Assembly: GCF_035046505.1 (NCBI RefSeq)
Contig: NC_089822.1
Span: forward strand, 102,308,659 to 102,372,658
From: Tiliqua scincoides
Taxonomy: Eukaryota; Chordata; Lepidosauria; Squamata; Scincidae
Reading direction: 5' to 3'
Length of the DNA: 64,000 nucleotides
The notes beneath the pieces were generated by a model. It saw nothing but the letters and a program-made list of their open reading frames with translations, was not told the origin of the DNA and ran no database searches. Shown in pieces: positions 16,851 through 30,000 of the stretch; within the stretch, counting starts at the first letter, position 1, and each line of letters begins with the position of its first letter. Position numbers and translations under genes: made by a program.

Positions 16851-19139
16851 TTTTTGCTGCATTAAGTACTTACGTTGCCACACTCAGTAAGACAGACTGG
16901 ATGTAGTCAGGGATGAGTCTGCACACACCTGGCCTTTCTGATGTTGAGGAACATACATGGGTCCAAAGAACAGTTTCTTCAGTGTCCCCTCCCCTTTCCA
17001 GATCATACTGAAAAAGGGTACAACAGCCCCCCCTACACTCAGTTAAAAAAATTCAGCTACACAAAACCCAGTTCCATAAGGTTTAAGAGGGCTTTTGGAG
17101 TTTATTCTTTTTTAAAAAAAAAAAAGTAATGAAATTAAATACAAAAAATTCTAATGCAACATTAAGGTTGGAAGTTTAAAATACCCCCAGTCCCCCACCC
17201 TCACCCGAGGAAATGCAACATGAAAAGTTTGTTGAGCTGCTGAAAAGTTACCCACACTGAACCTACATGGCAGTTTCAGAGGTATGAGCAAACAGGAAAT
17301 CGTCTCCTTAATATTTAGGAACTCAGATTCCACTGGCACTCTTCACTGAAGATGGCAAAACATCCAGTAACACAAAGACTGCCCAGTGCCTTAAACATGT
17401 GGCATTTTTTTTTTACTTCAGTGTGTTTTTATTGGCTATGTTAACCTTGACTGCATCTATTTAGAAGTGCTTTATATTCAGCATAAAGGACCTAGTGTTC
17501 TCTTACCTCAGTTCCCACAGTTCATTTGCCTTAAACCTTTTTCCTCTTAGGTGTAGCACTGAGATGGGAATGCTGAGTAAAATACTTCCAGATATGGTAG
17601 GGGAAGGGAGGATTGCCACCAGTAAGGGTGGAAGTTCTCCCTGAACTGGCAAACAATTTTCATAGTCCGCAGCAGCTCTGCCTGACAAACTGCAACACTT
17701 CCACATTCTAGTTCTCAGCACTAAGCGGCAGACATGACTTGTTAGTCCACTGAGGTTTCGGAATTTGGACATCTGTGTGGCTATATACACAGACAAGGAG
17801 GTTGTGTTATTCATACTCCCAGGGCCAGTGCTAGATTAAGAAGCTTGCTTGGAAATTAAGATTCTCAGTCATTTCCGCCTCTCCAGTGGCCAGCTTCTCA
17901 GCTTCTCCAGTGAAGACGAGAGAGAGATACTGCTTTGACCTTTCATTCTGGTGAACGAGTCAGTAAACTCACAGTTCTGACACGCTATAAGGCTCAGAGA
18001 ACATAATACGCTCTCACGGGGCACTGTTCCTGCCTCCCTAGGTGCTCAATTTTTCAGAGACCTGAAAACCATATGAGAGCACCACTGATTCCTATGGTGG
18101 GGGCACACTTTTTCACTCCACTGTAGTCAAGCATGTTCTGCAGGTTCAAAAACCTGTTTGACCTGTGATGGTCATCAGAAGAGTAAAAAAAACATGTGTC
18201 ACACACCTTGATTATGTTCCCATATACCATTTTTCTTACTACAGTGAACATGCTCCTGTCCATGCACAGCTCAAGACTCACCACTGACCTGTCAGAGAAC
18301 AGAATGCCATAACAGTGTTCTTCATGGCTCATCAAGCCTACCCATGTGACCAGAGAGAACACTGAGAAATATGCTTCTTATTCTGGCAAGTAGCACTACT
18401 GTTTCTCACAAACATAAGGACCTACTGCCAAGTGCACACAAATGGGAGAAGTAGGGAATACACAACTCTTGTGTGAACACACAAAGCGAATGGACATTAG
18501 CATAAGACAACTTTCATTACAACACAATCATAGCTGGCACATGAAAGCTAGTACACAATTGTCAAAGCAGCAGCTCATTCTCAATCATTCCACTTCTGCC
18601 TAGTGCATAGAAAAAGGAGACAATTCCTGTAGACCCTACAATGCCTGCAACAATAATGGACATGTAGCTTTCTCAGGACCAAGTAATTCATGCCCTGAGG
18701 AAGAGGTAGTGTGGGATTCCAACACCCCCTCACTTCTTAAGTACTACTTTGTAATATTATTACAAAGTATTACTTTGTAGTAATGTATACCCATGCCTGA
18801 CACAGAAGCAGTGCACACACTCCAATCCACAACAGAGCCCCTTCAGCCAAACAACTATGCTGAAACACTTATGTACCTAGCCCTTTTGATTTCACTGGGT
18901 GTGATGTCTATTCATCCTGGCGTAATTCAAGCATGCAGAATTCTCAGGTCCTTATGAACATGTCTTTGCAGACATGTGCAAGTGCTGCCTTTTGCACTCA
19001 GGGAAACAAAGCAGTTTGCATAGAAGGCAACCCAATTCACCCCTGCTGGGCTGACTCCCTGGTGGGATGAGGGAGGAACATGCAATCACCACACACTGGC
19101 ACACAGCTTTTGTCAAGAATTGCCAGTACCTTTGTTCAC
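16851..19139. other. Region 3' of ZNF384, no gene recognised
   Basis: Mostly non-repetitive sequence without splice-supported coding exons. In mammals ING4 lies beyond the 3' end of ZNF384 in the same orientation; none of its conserved coding sequence was recognised here. Confidence 0.45.
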
Positions 19140-20788
19140 ATAGAAAGGCATCTGAATCAATTTATTCCAAGCGCCAATATTTTTAAAAGTCACAGTCCTT
19201 CCAACAACTTCCCCCCTCCCCCCTTGGGTATCTGTATGCACTCTTGGGAGCTTTCCTTTTGCTTAAGTCCCAAACACAAACAGAGCTTTTTCCTGCATCA
19301 TATTCTGCCTCTGTGATCCAAGTGATAATAAGAACATTGAAATGATGGCATAGGAAACCACAAGATTTTAAAAAGGGGAGGGGAGAGAGAGAGGAAAAAT
19401 AGGACAATAAATTGAAGGTGGAGAGTGAATGAGCCAGAAGGGTAAAAACCAAAGATTGAAAATAAAAATGTGCAAGGACAATGCATTTCATAAACACAGA
19501 TAGAAACAGTTACAGCAAGGACAGACCAGGCTGGGTGGGGTTGGGATGTGAATAGATATCTATATATATTTTTATATATATAAATTCATTGTGGGAAGGG
19601 GCTTGAGTCTGTTCTTGGGGATTTCCCCAGTCTTATTGGTCTCTCTGTGCAGGGGTGGCTGTTTCCACCATATCCTTTTCACTGTCCACCCTCTGGAAGT
19701 TTCCTCTGGTTCTTGATGTCCAAATGTCTCCACCACAGCCACCTTATAAGTTCAGACTGTCTTGACAATAAGGAGAGTGAAGGAAGCATCTGGATGATGT
19801 GAAGAGAGGAGCAATTCAACAGTTCCCTTTCCAACTGGCCCCTCAAAAAGGTCTCCTTTTAGTCTGGCATGGCAGTCTGCAGTATTGCGGGGGGTGGGGG
19901 GGGAGGAAGGTAGGATCACTGCTTTAGCCCCCCTCTTTACAGGGGGACAACAGCCATGATCATTTTGGCACTCTTACCACCCGATGCTTTTTTGGTTCAG
20001 ACTTTATATTTACCCCTGCAGCAAACTCATCACTGCATTGGTGCTTCAGCTGCAAAGTGGTATGAACTATGGCCTGCCCCAAAGTCCTCCAATTCCTTCC
20101 AATTCCCAAATTGGTTGGAAGAGGGACAATTAGCTACCCCCCCCCATTCACTGCCCCCCAGCCATCTACAGTATGAGATTAGGCTGAGACGAGTCCAGGC
20201 ACATCTTAAGTAAGCCCCAGTAACATCCCTCACGTCCCCTTCCCTGTGGTTTTACAAGATGAATGTATTAGGTGCCTAGAACTGGAGCAGGGAGCAATTC
20301 CTCTTCCTCCTTACAAGAAGGGGGAAACAAAAAGAGCAAATGTCCTCCACTCTATACCCACCTAAGGAAACCTTCAGGATGTCTCCTGTTGTGCACTCAC
20401 ATTAAGCTGCAACCACTCAATGCTGAAGCCCCTTCCAGCCACTCGCTTTCCTCATATCTCATCAAGTTACTAGATATGAGAAGGTGCTCCTAATGCAAGA
20501 AGATAGAAATGGGGATTTTCCCTTGATAAACCAAAGATGTTTGCCAAAAGGAGGGAACCACTCCCGCCCCCCATTTAGGTCATGCTACTGTACCTCTTGA
20601 GGCACTAATGGTCAAGCCAAGTGGCGGCCACTAAAGGGATATAATCCCCTCCCCTGTTCCCGTCCCCCAGTGGGAAGCTGTAATAGAAGAGGCCAGCGGT
20701 TGTTGCATGAGGAGAGGTCATCACTCAAGAAATGCCCTTGGGCACAGGTTATGCACAAGAAGTTTTCCACGCCAGCATGCCACTGTCT
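19140..20788 (-). other. ZNF384: Putative ZNF384 3' UTR
   Basis: Follows the TAG at 20791-20789 directly. About 1.65 kb, no recognised interspersed repeat. Contains an A/T-only run of TATATA type at about 19555-19583 and runs of G near 19888 and of C near 20140. The boundary depends on the poly(A) signal at 19161. Confidence 0.45.
19161..19166 (-). promoter_or_regulatory. Candidate poly(A) signal of ZNF384
   Basis: AATAAA on the minus strand, about 1.6 kb after the stop codon. The 19140-20788 stretch between is free of recognised transposons, which fits a 3' UTR. A further AATAAA occurs near 17426. Confidence 0.45.
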
Positions 20789-21091
20789 CTAGGAACTGGA
20801 AAGGTGTTCCACCTGGATGGTGCTGGTACTAACTGTGAGACAGATGTCCTTGTGGTGTTCTGAAGTCTTGTAAGGGGTAAGGTCAAAGGAACATTGGGGT
20901 GGTGGGTTGGGAGGGTTGTCTCCAGAAGGGCCTCCTGCTCCTCCACCGCCCTGTGATTGGAAGTGCTGTTGCTGCTGTGATGCTTGTGTTTGAGCTTGAA
21001 CCTGGGCTTGCACTTGGGCCTGGACGACAGCCGCCTGCTGTTGGGGGTCAGGGATGTTGTGTTTCCGCATGTGCTTCATCAGGTATGTCTC
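20789..21091 (-). CDS. ZNF384: ZNF384 last coding exon
   Basis: The acceptor TTTGTCTCAG precedes ETYLMKHMRKHN (end of finger 8). A Q/A/V stretch (QAQVQAQVQAQTQASQQQQ) follows, then a glycine-rich linker and the conserved CSFDLTPYKTSEHHKDICLT ending QVEHLSSS and TAG at 20791-20789. Confidence 0.97.
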   Translation of the reverse strand, partial: ETYLMKHMRKHNIPDPQQQAAVVQAQVQAQVQAQTQASQQQQHFQSQGGGGAGGPSGDNPPNPPPQCSFDLTPYKTSEHHKDICLTVSTSTIQVEHLSSS

Positions 21092-24000
21092 CTGAGACAA
21101 AAGAGAAATAAAAAACCATCAGAAACACAGATGTGCACATGACTTCCAATTCAAACCAAGAAGCTGGGGGATCCAGTGAAAATCTGTCTCCACTGCTCTG
21201 AATTACAACAGGGCCCACCTGCTCCTCTAGCTGCCTCTCCTTCAGAATAAAATAGTTCTTACCGAAGTGTAGGCCCGATTGCACATGGAACAGTTGTAGA
21301 TCTTGGCATGTTTCACTGTGTGGGTGGCCAGATGAACCTCCAACGAGGCAGCATCTGTGTAAGCACGATGGCAGTTGTGGCACTTGAACGGTTTGTCTTT
21401 GTTGTGCTGCCGTCTGTGGGACTACAGGAGTCAAAGAGAAAGACAGAGGAGTGAGAATTGAAGCTAAATCTACCAATGTCCCATTGGTAGATCCCTCTAC
21501 AGCTGCGATTTTCAAACTCACAGGGAATTTGAATCCTGCAATAAGTCTTTGTGGGGGCGGGGAGGCAGTGGCGCAATCCCCAGGATCGCGCCGTTCAGGG
21601 GGGGCTGCAGGGGCTTGGTGCACTTACCCAAGCCCCCTGCAGCCCCCGGGGGTGCGGGGAGCCCTGCACGACCTTCGGCAGGGCTCCCCGGGTCAGGAAA
21701 GGTGACAACGGAACAATCATGCCCCGCTCTGCTAAACCGGAAGCGGTGCGCGATTGCCCCACTTCCCCTTTTGACCGGGCTGCAGGGACTGGGGTGCACC
21801 CTCCAGTCCCTGCAGCAGCCATCCCTGGCTGCGGGGAGCCGGGCGCGAGTGCCTGCAGGGCTTCTCGGGTCAGGGAAAGTGAGAGTGGGCGCCTTAAGGG
21901 GAAAGGGACCAGGCCCTTCAGGCTGGGGCGTCGCGATGCCCCAGTTTGAATACCATTGCTCTACAGTATTACTCAAGATTCAGAGATCAAAACAATCACT
22001 CTCGTCTTCATGCTGCAAAGGGCATCCGCCTGTACATTTGGGACATTACACTTACCCTCGGTTCAATATGGGCGCAATCCTAACCAACTTTCCAGCACTG
22101 GCATAGTTCAACATGGATTCCAGCCGTGAAAGCTTTGGCATGTTTAGCCTAGCAGTGACATTTCAAACTGATTTCCAGTCTTCAAAGATAGCCTTCTAAA
22201 CTGTGTTCCCTCTAAGCTGTGTGGTTACTTTGCTGGAACTCAAGCCCTGTGCAGTTTGCTTGTTGGTGCTCCAGAGCTTGAGGATGACAATAACATCATT
22301 GCTGAGCACTCTGGAGCTGCCCCTGTGCAATCACTGCCTGACTGCATGCACTTCCCTCTGAGATTAGAGGGAGCATAGCTCCTAAAGGAGTTGTGTGTTG
22401 GAGGCTATTGAACTTGATCCCAAATCCTTGCAGACTGGCATCATATTGAGCCTAAATCGGATGCTGCCAGAATGTGGTGGTTATTTTTGCAAAACAAAGG
22501 CGAGAGGACTCCTGCTACTGAGAGCTGCTAGCACTGTGATTAGATGAGACAGTCAGTGACTACATGTCATTTGTTCAGAAGTGCAGGGCACAGGAAGGAG
22601 GAAAGTAAGATATAGAAGCCAAGACTGCCCATTTTGGCTGCTAGGATGAGGGAAAGAAAGAGTGGGTCCTTCTTTCTGGAGGCCAGTATTAACAGGTGGT
22701 ATTCTATATACATGGTGCCTCATTAAAGAAATTACTGTCTGAACTAGCCCCTCACTAAAGACAGATTCTCATAAGGTCACATGCCTCCAGTATACAAAAC
22801 TGAAATAACATGCCACTTTATTAGGAGATGCAACAGACCAGAGGAAAGTGATAAATACTTTGAGATTGAGGGTCTGAGTTAGTTTCCCAGGCTCCAAGCA
22901 CGTTCTTGAGGGAAAACCTTGTTTGAGTGTGTGTCCCAGGTTCAATCCTGGACTCTTTACTTTCTAATCATTTCTTCTCCCTTCCCTCTCACTTTTCTGC
23001 CACCCTTTCCTGGTTGTTTCAAATCTGCATTATATTTTCAGCTGATCTGCAGCACAGGATACGAATGAATGCACACCCCAAAGCTTAGGGTGCTTCCCCA
23101 AATCCTGAAGCAAAACCCAACTGCTTTTAACATTAGCATAACCTTGCAAAGCATCAATATTTTTTACAACACATTACATTTACACAAACGTATGTAAACA
23201 AGCAGATTTTTCTCCTTAAAGACTCACAAAGCAGGCACAGCAGTTGCTTTGACATAAGCACCACTAAGGTTTGCCATGATTCATACACATTAGGCAGTCA
23301 CCTAAAGTCTGTTGAGAAAATGTTACTATCTACTGAGATCGCCTATTACTCACCAAGTGCTATAGTTATACACCAAATGCTATGGTAACAAAAAAAAGCC
23401 CCCTACCCCCACAAGCATCCATTCCTACCTCTAACAGCAATGCAAAACTTCATAATATCTCTATTTCTCCTTGTAGTTTTTCTGACAACATTCAGTTTCA
23501 AAAATCACACCCATGGAGGCACAAGACAGGTCTGTTTTATTTATTGCGCAGGGTAAAATGAACATACTGTAAACAATAAAAATGCACTAATGATAATAAA
23601 ATGGAAGTAAAGATTGCCTCCTACACAAACTCCATAGGCTTTAAAAACCATTCCAGTATCTTTAGAACTCTTCTAAACACTGATCAGCCAATCCTTTTTT
23701 CAGCCTACGCACAGGTAGAGATGGGGAAAGCATATTAACTCCCCCCCCCATTTCCAAGGGCAGTCTTACCTGCAGGTTGGAGAGCTGCGTGAAAGCCTTC
23801 TCACACCCAGGGTGAGCACATTTGTAGGGCCGGTCTCCAGTATGGATCCTACCATGGATAGGAAAAGTATAAAGAGAAGATTAGCAGAAGAAGAATCAAC
23901 ACAAAATCCCACTCCCGGATGCTCTGAAGCCCTACAGCTGAGGCAGACAAGCAGATGTGCCACCCTCCACCAGACTTATTTCTCTATGTCCTTGCAGAGC

Positions 24001-27000
24001 CCACATGCCACCCTCTTCCACCCTCCACCTTAGCTTAGCTATCTAAGAGGGAGAGCACGCAGAGTCATGCAAGAACAAGGAAAGAGAAACAAGCAATTTA
24101 TGGGCCAAAGCCAAGCTCAGAGAAATTGCAGTCGCCTCTGGAACTGCTAGGAAAAGGGACTTGAGAACAAGATCTCTATCCCAGAGCAGAAGTCAGTATG
24201 CCTTCATTCTACTCTTCAGTGCCATAGAACGATCCCACAGATCAGTTCGTTCACTTATGTCTTCATAGCAGCAATATCTTGCCCCACCCCAGATTAAAAA
24301 TGTCCTTTAACAATTTTGGCCTGACAATTGTGTGCCTCTCTACCCCCTACAATACCAATGGAAGCTTCCACACTCCATCTCCACCTCCTGCCACCCTTCC
24401 ACACCCCAACAGGTTGGGATCTTCATCACCCATGTCTGCCCCCCTCTGAATGAAGGGGTGAGGAAAGGATTTGCCCAGTCAGAAAATGCCCACCTCTTCC
24501 CTAGCACGGTCCATGTTTCCTCTGCAGCCCCCACTCATCCTCTCTGGTAGGCCGTGTCCATCCTGTTGACATGGCTGGCTGCGCCACCCTCCCACCCCTT
24601 GCATGCTTGGCGTGCGTGCTCCAAAAAGGTGCATGCTGACGGCACGGGGGGCCAGGCTGGGCCCCCAGCCTCCTTGGCCCTTACCGTGTGTGCTGCTGTA
24701 GGTGGGAGAGCTGGCGGAACGCCTTCTGGCAGTAACGACACGTGTAGGGTTTGACCCCCGAATGGATGCGGAGGTGCTGGGCCAGGTAGGACGTGTTGGC
24801 GAAGCTCTTGGAGCAGTGAGGGCACTTGTGCGGCTTGACAATCGCCGTGTGGAGCTTGGAGTGGATCCTGCCGAAGAGGAGGAGCAGGGGCAGCAGTTGG
24901 ACATGACCGCCAGCTGGCTAGTAATGACAACATGAGGAACGGCACCATGCTGTCTGGCTACAGTGGAGGAAACCCATGTGGCTCTTGCCCTGAACAGAAG
25001 TAAAAGACCAAGGCCTATATACCCCAGGGGACCAGAAAAGAAACATGTGTTGGCAGAAGTGTGTGTAGGGGAAGCCCAGGGCTGGAGTAGCAGGGTGAGC
25101 GGGGGGGGGGGGGGAGAAGGAGAACTGCACAGTAAGTGTGGTGGTGGTGGTGGTGGTGGTGATGGTGGTGTGAGGAGGCTGCCAGTCCTGCAACTACTGT
25201 TTCCAGTTTCCCATGGATAGTACAAAGCCCTGCCTTTGATGGCTAAACAGCCCCTCAACTTATCACAGGCTGTCCCAACTTGTCCCTGCAAGGGTGAGCA
25301 TTAACTAGAGTAAATGGCAGAGCTGACCTGAATACTCTCCCCTTGGGTACCCGCACCATGCCGAGATGCTGGCAGCATGCAGTGTGGATGCCCCCCACCA
25401 AACCCCAGCCTCCTTGGCCCTTACCGTGTGTGCTGCTGTAGATGGGAGAGCTGTCGGAACGCCTTCTGGCAATAGCTGCAGGTGTAGGGCTTGGCCCCTG
25501 AATGGATGCGTATGTGCTGAGCCAGGTAGGAACTGTTGGCGAAGCTCTTAGAGCAATGAGGGCACTTGTGTGGCTTTGCCTCCGTGTGGGATTTGGAGTG
25601 AATCTGCATCTCTGACTTTGAATAGAAAGTCAGGGAACACATCCGGCACCTGAGACCAGAAGCAGGGCAAAGAGACACTATCACACAGACAGTCAGACCT
25701 CCAGCCCCCCTCCCAATACCACCCACAGCTGAGCAGATAAATCTGACTACTCTGGGGACAGGGAGCATCCCCCTTTGCTAGAGCCCATCCCATCCCTTCA
25801 CTAAATTCTATGATTCACTTCCATTTCCTACAATAGTTAAGACCAGACACTTGATACATGGCACAAATACGGGTGTGCGTCACTTAATGATGGGGATACG
25901 TTATCCGCTCCCTGTTGCTATGCGATTAGGTCATTAAGTGAACACTGAGTCCAATCTAATGACTTTGTTGTGTAAATAGACACTCCCTCCCAGACACTTA
26001 CTGACTGCACAGGCTACTGGAGATTCATTGCCTCTTCTTTGCATTAAGAGCCTCTGCATTGTGTAAACAGACCCTCTGCTGCAGGCTGTGAGAGACGCGA
26101 TTGCCTCATTAAGAGCATCTTTATTGTGCTTTGACATAAGAACAGCCCCACTGGATCAGGCCATAGGCCCATCCAGTCCAGCTTCCTGTATCTCACAGCG
26201 GCCCACCAAATGCCCCAGGGAGCACACCAGATAACAAGAGACCTCATCCTGGTGCCCTCCCTTGCATCTGGCATTCTGACTAGCCCATTTCTAAAAAGGA
26301 GGTTGCACATGTGCATCATGGCTTGTAACCGGTAATGGATTTTTCCTCCAGAAACTTGTCCAATCCCCTTTTGAAGGCATCCAGGCCAGATGCCATCACC
26401 ACATCCTGCGGCAAGGAGTTCCACAGACCAATCACACGCTGAGTAAAGAAATATTTTCTTTTGTCTGTCCTAACCCTCCCCACACTCAATTTTCGTGGAT
26501 GTCCCCTGGTTCTGGTGTTATGTGAGAGTGTAAAGAGCATCTCTCTATCCACTTTATCCTTCCCATCCATAATTTTTTATGTCTCAATCATGTCCCCCCT
26601 CAGGCACTTCTTTTCTAGGCTGAAGAGGCCCAAACGCCATAGCCTTTCCTCATAAGGAAGGTACCACAGCCCAGTAATAATCTTAGTCGCTCTCTTTTGC
26701 ACCTTTTCCATTTCCACTATGTCCTTTTTGAAATGCGGTGACCAGAACTGGACACAATACTCCAGGTGTGGCCTTAACATCGATTTATACAGTGGCATTA
26801 TAATATTAGCTGTTTTGTTCTCAATACCTTTGCTAACGATCCCAAGCATAGAATTGGCCTTTTTCACTGCTGCTGCACATTGGGTTGACACTTTCATTGA
26901 GCTGTCCACTACCACCCCAAGATCTCTCTCCTGATCTGTCACAGACAGCTCACAACCCATCAGCCTATATGTGAAGTTTTGATTTTTTTGCCCCAATGTG

Positions 27001-30000
27001 CATGACTTTACACTTACTGATATTGAAACGCATCTGCCATTTTGTTGCCCATTCTGCCAGTTTGGAGAGATCCTTCTGGAGCTCCTCACAATCACTTCTG
27101 GTCTTCACCACTCAGAAAAGTTTGGTGTCGCCTGCAAACCTAGCCACCTCACTGCTCACCCCTGTCTCCAGGTCATTTATGAAGAGGTTGAAAAGCACTG
27201 GTCCCAGGACAGATCCTTGGGGCACACCGCTTTTCACCTCTCTCCATTGTGAAAATTGCCCACTGATACCCACTCTCTGTTTCCTGGTCTTCAACCAGGT
27301 CTCAATCCATGAGAGGACCTGTCCTCTAATTCCCTGACTGTGGAGTTTTTTCAGTAGCCTTTGGTGAGGGACCGTGTCGAACGCCTTCTGAAAGTCCAGA
27401 TATATAATGTCCACGGATTCTCCTGCATCCACATGCCTGCTGACTTTTTCAAAGAATTCTATAAGGTCCGTGAGGCAAGACTTACCCATACAGAAGCCAT
27501 GCTGATTCTCTCTCAGCAAGGCTTGTTCGTCTATGTGTTTTGAGATTCTATCTTTGATGAGGCATTCCACCATCTTACCCAGTATAGATGTTAGGCTGAC
27601 CGGCCTATAGTTTCCCAGGTGCCCCCTCTTTCCCTTTTTAAAGATTGGTGTGACATTTGCTATCCTCCAGTCCTCTGGCACCGTGGCCGTTTTGAGGGAC
27701 AAGTTGCATATTTTAGTCAAGAGATCAACAACTTCATTCTTCAATTCCTTAATAACTCTTGGGTGAATGCCATCAGGGCCCGGTGACTTATTGATCTTTA
27801 TCAATGAGGTCTGAAACATCTTCTCTTTTAACCTCTATCTGACTTAATTCCTTGGTCAGGAGCGGCCGTTCGGGCAGCGGTATCTGCCCAAGATCTTCTG
27901 CCGTGAAGACAGATGCAAAGAACTCATTTAATTTCTCTGCAATCTCTAAGTCTCCTTTTATCTCCCCTTTCCCTTCCTCACCATCCAGAGGGCCAACCGC
28001 TTCTCTGGTGGGTTTCCTGCTTCTAACATATTTGAAGAAGCTTTTATTATTCCCCTTAATGCTGCTGGCCATGTGTTCCTCATAGTCTCGCTTGGCCTCC
28101 CATATCACCTTCTTACATTTCTTTTGCCACAGTTTATGTTCCTTTTTATTCTCCTCATTAGGGCAAGACTTCCATTTACGGAAGGAAGCTTCCTTGCCCT
28201 TCACAGCCTCTCTAACCTGGCTCGTTAGCCATGCGGGCACCCTCCTGGACTTAGTGGAGCCCTTCTTTGCAGTATACACTTCCACTGGGCCTCTATTACT
28301 GTTTTAAGCAGCCTCCTTGCACTCTGGAGAGATTGGACTCTTTGTACCTTCCCTTTCAACCTCCTTCTAACTAGCTTCCTCATTTGAGGGAAGTCCGCTT
28401 GTCGGAAGTCAAGGGTTTTTGTGAGAGATTTGCCCGGGATTTTTCCCTCGACGTGCATGTCGAAACGGATCGCAGCATGATCACTGTTCCCCAAAGGCTC
28501 CGTAACATTGACATCTCTAACCAGGTTCTGAGTACCGCACAATATTAAATCCAGAGTCATCTGTCCTCTGGTGGGCTCCATGACTAGCTGCTCTAAGGCA
28601 CAGTCATTTAACGTGTCAAGAAATCTAGTCTTTTCATAACCAAAACACAAATTGACCCAGTCTATATGAGGATAATTGAAGTCCCTCATAATTACAAGTC
28701 CCTGTCCTTCCGTGTCACCTCCCTGATCTTTGTCCTCATTTCATGGTTCCCTTCTGGTTTCTGGCCTGGAGGATGATAGTTTGCCCCCAGTATTACATCA
28801 CTCCTCAGGCCTGGTAATTTAACTCACAGAGATTCTATGGTGGAGTCTGACCCGCCTTCAATCTCTACTTTGCTGGATTCTATCCCTTCCTTAATGTAAA
28901 CGGCCACCCCACCTCCAACATGCCCCTCTTGTAGAGTTTATAGCCTGGGATTACGGTGTCTCACTGATTTTCCACATTCCACCAGGTTTCTGTTATGCCC
29001 ACTATGTCAATGTTTTCCCTAGTCACCAGACATTCCAGTTCTCCCATCTTTGCTCGGAGACTTCAGGCATTCGCATAAAAGCATTTGTACATGGAATGTC
29101 CCAGGATGGGCTGCTTATTAGCTCTGCATCCTCTCACTGCGCCAAACCGTCTATCACATCCCATCATGCTACCATTCCCAATTTCTTCTCCTACTCTATC
29201 TTTACCTTGTTGTTCTCTAACCTCCCCATCCTTGTCCCATAGGGATGAGGAGTCCCGAACCGGATGCCCCTCGGCTCCTGTCGGCTTTCCCCCAAATGAC
29301 CACAGTCATATAAGCAATCCATCATTAAGCAAATGGTTGTTAAGTGGCACACGCCTGTACACAATACAGTTCAAGGGCAGCTACTATTTCAACAATGTGT
29401 CGATAAACTATGAGAGAAACCATGACAAGTACAAGCAACAGCTTTCTGCTTCCTTGAATTCAGTGTCAATTTTACCTCAACCGCCACCAACTGGAAACTG
29501 TAGCTTATAATGTCATGACAGCCACTCACCCTCCTAAACCAAGGAATATACCTCCAACCTATTCCCAGCTCTCTGAAGGCATTTAATGATTCAGTACTTG
29601 TTGCAATATCTTTGGACTGCTCAACCCTCCACCCTGTTTGAGTCAGCTATAGCCACAATCCTCAAGATCAGGAGGACTGCACTTTACATGAAGATTCCTT
29701 TCCCTTGTGTGATGTTTTAAATGATAATCATGTAACGTTTATCTTCTACCAAGCCTATCAATGTCCTTGCAGAACAGAAGGACAAATACAAAGGGAAATG
29801 AAGAGACTATGTTGATCCCGCCCCCAATTCTTTCAGTGCAGGGTTTGGAGTCAGTGATTGTTACTGGATACTTATATGAGAGTTAAGAGACTATAACATA
29901 TCAATAGATGTGGGGGGCATGAAGTTCTAGGCAAAGTACGGAGGTGTATCTGTACCAGAGATATCAAGTTTTCACCTTGCAAATAAGTATTTTAGGATCC

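Noticed and set aside
16851-19139. Search for ING4 exons expected 3' of ZNF384
   Set aside because: No ING4-like coding sequence recognised; it may lie beyond the window or be absent here.
21518-22106. Frames of 130-185 codons at 21.5-22.1 kb
   Set aside because: Entirely inside the CpG-rich hAT MITE bounded by CTCTACAG duplications.
24479-25291. 270-codon minus-strand frame overlapping ZNF384 cassette exon
   Set aside because: It reads exon 5 out of frame and runs through introns; the real exon is defined by splice sites at 24867 and 24685.
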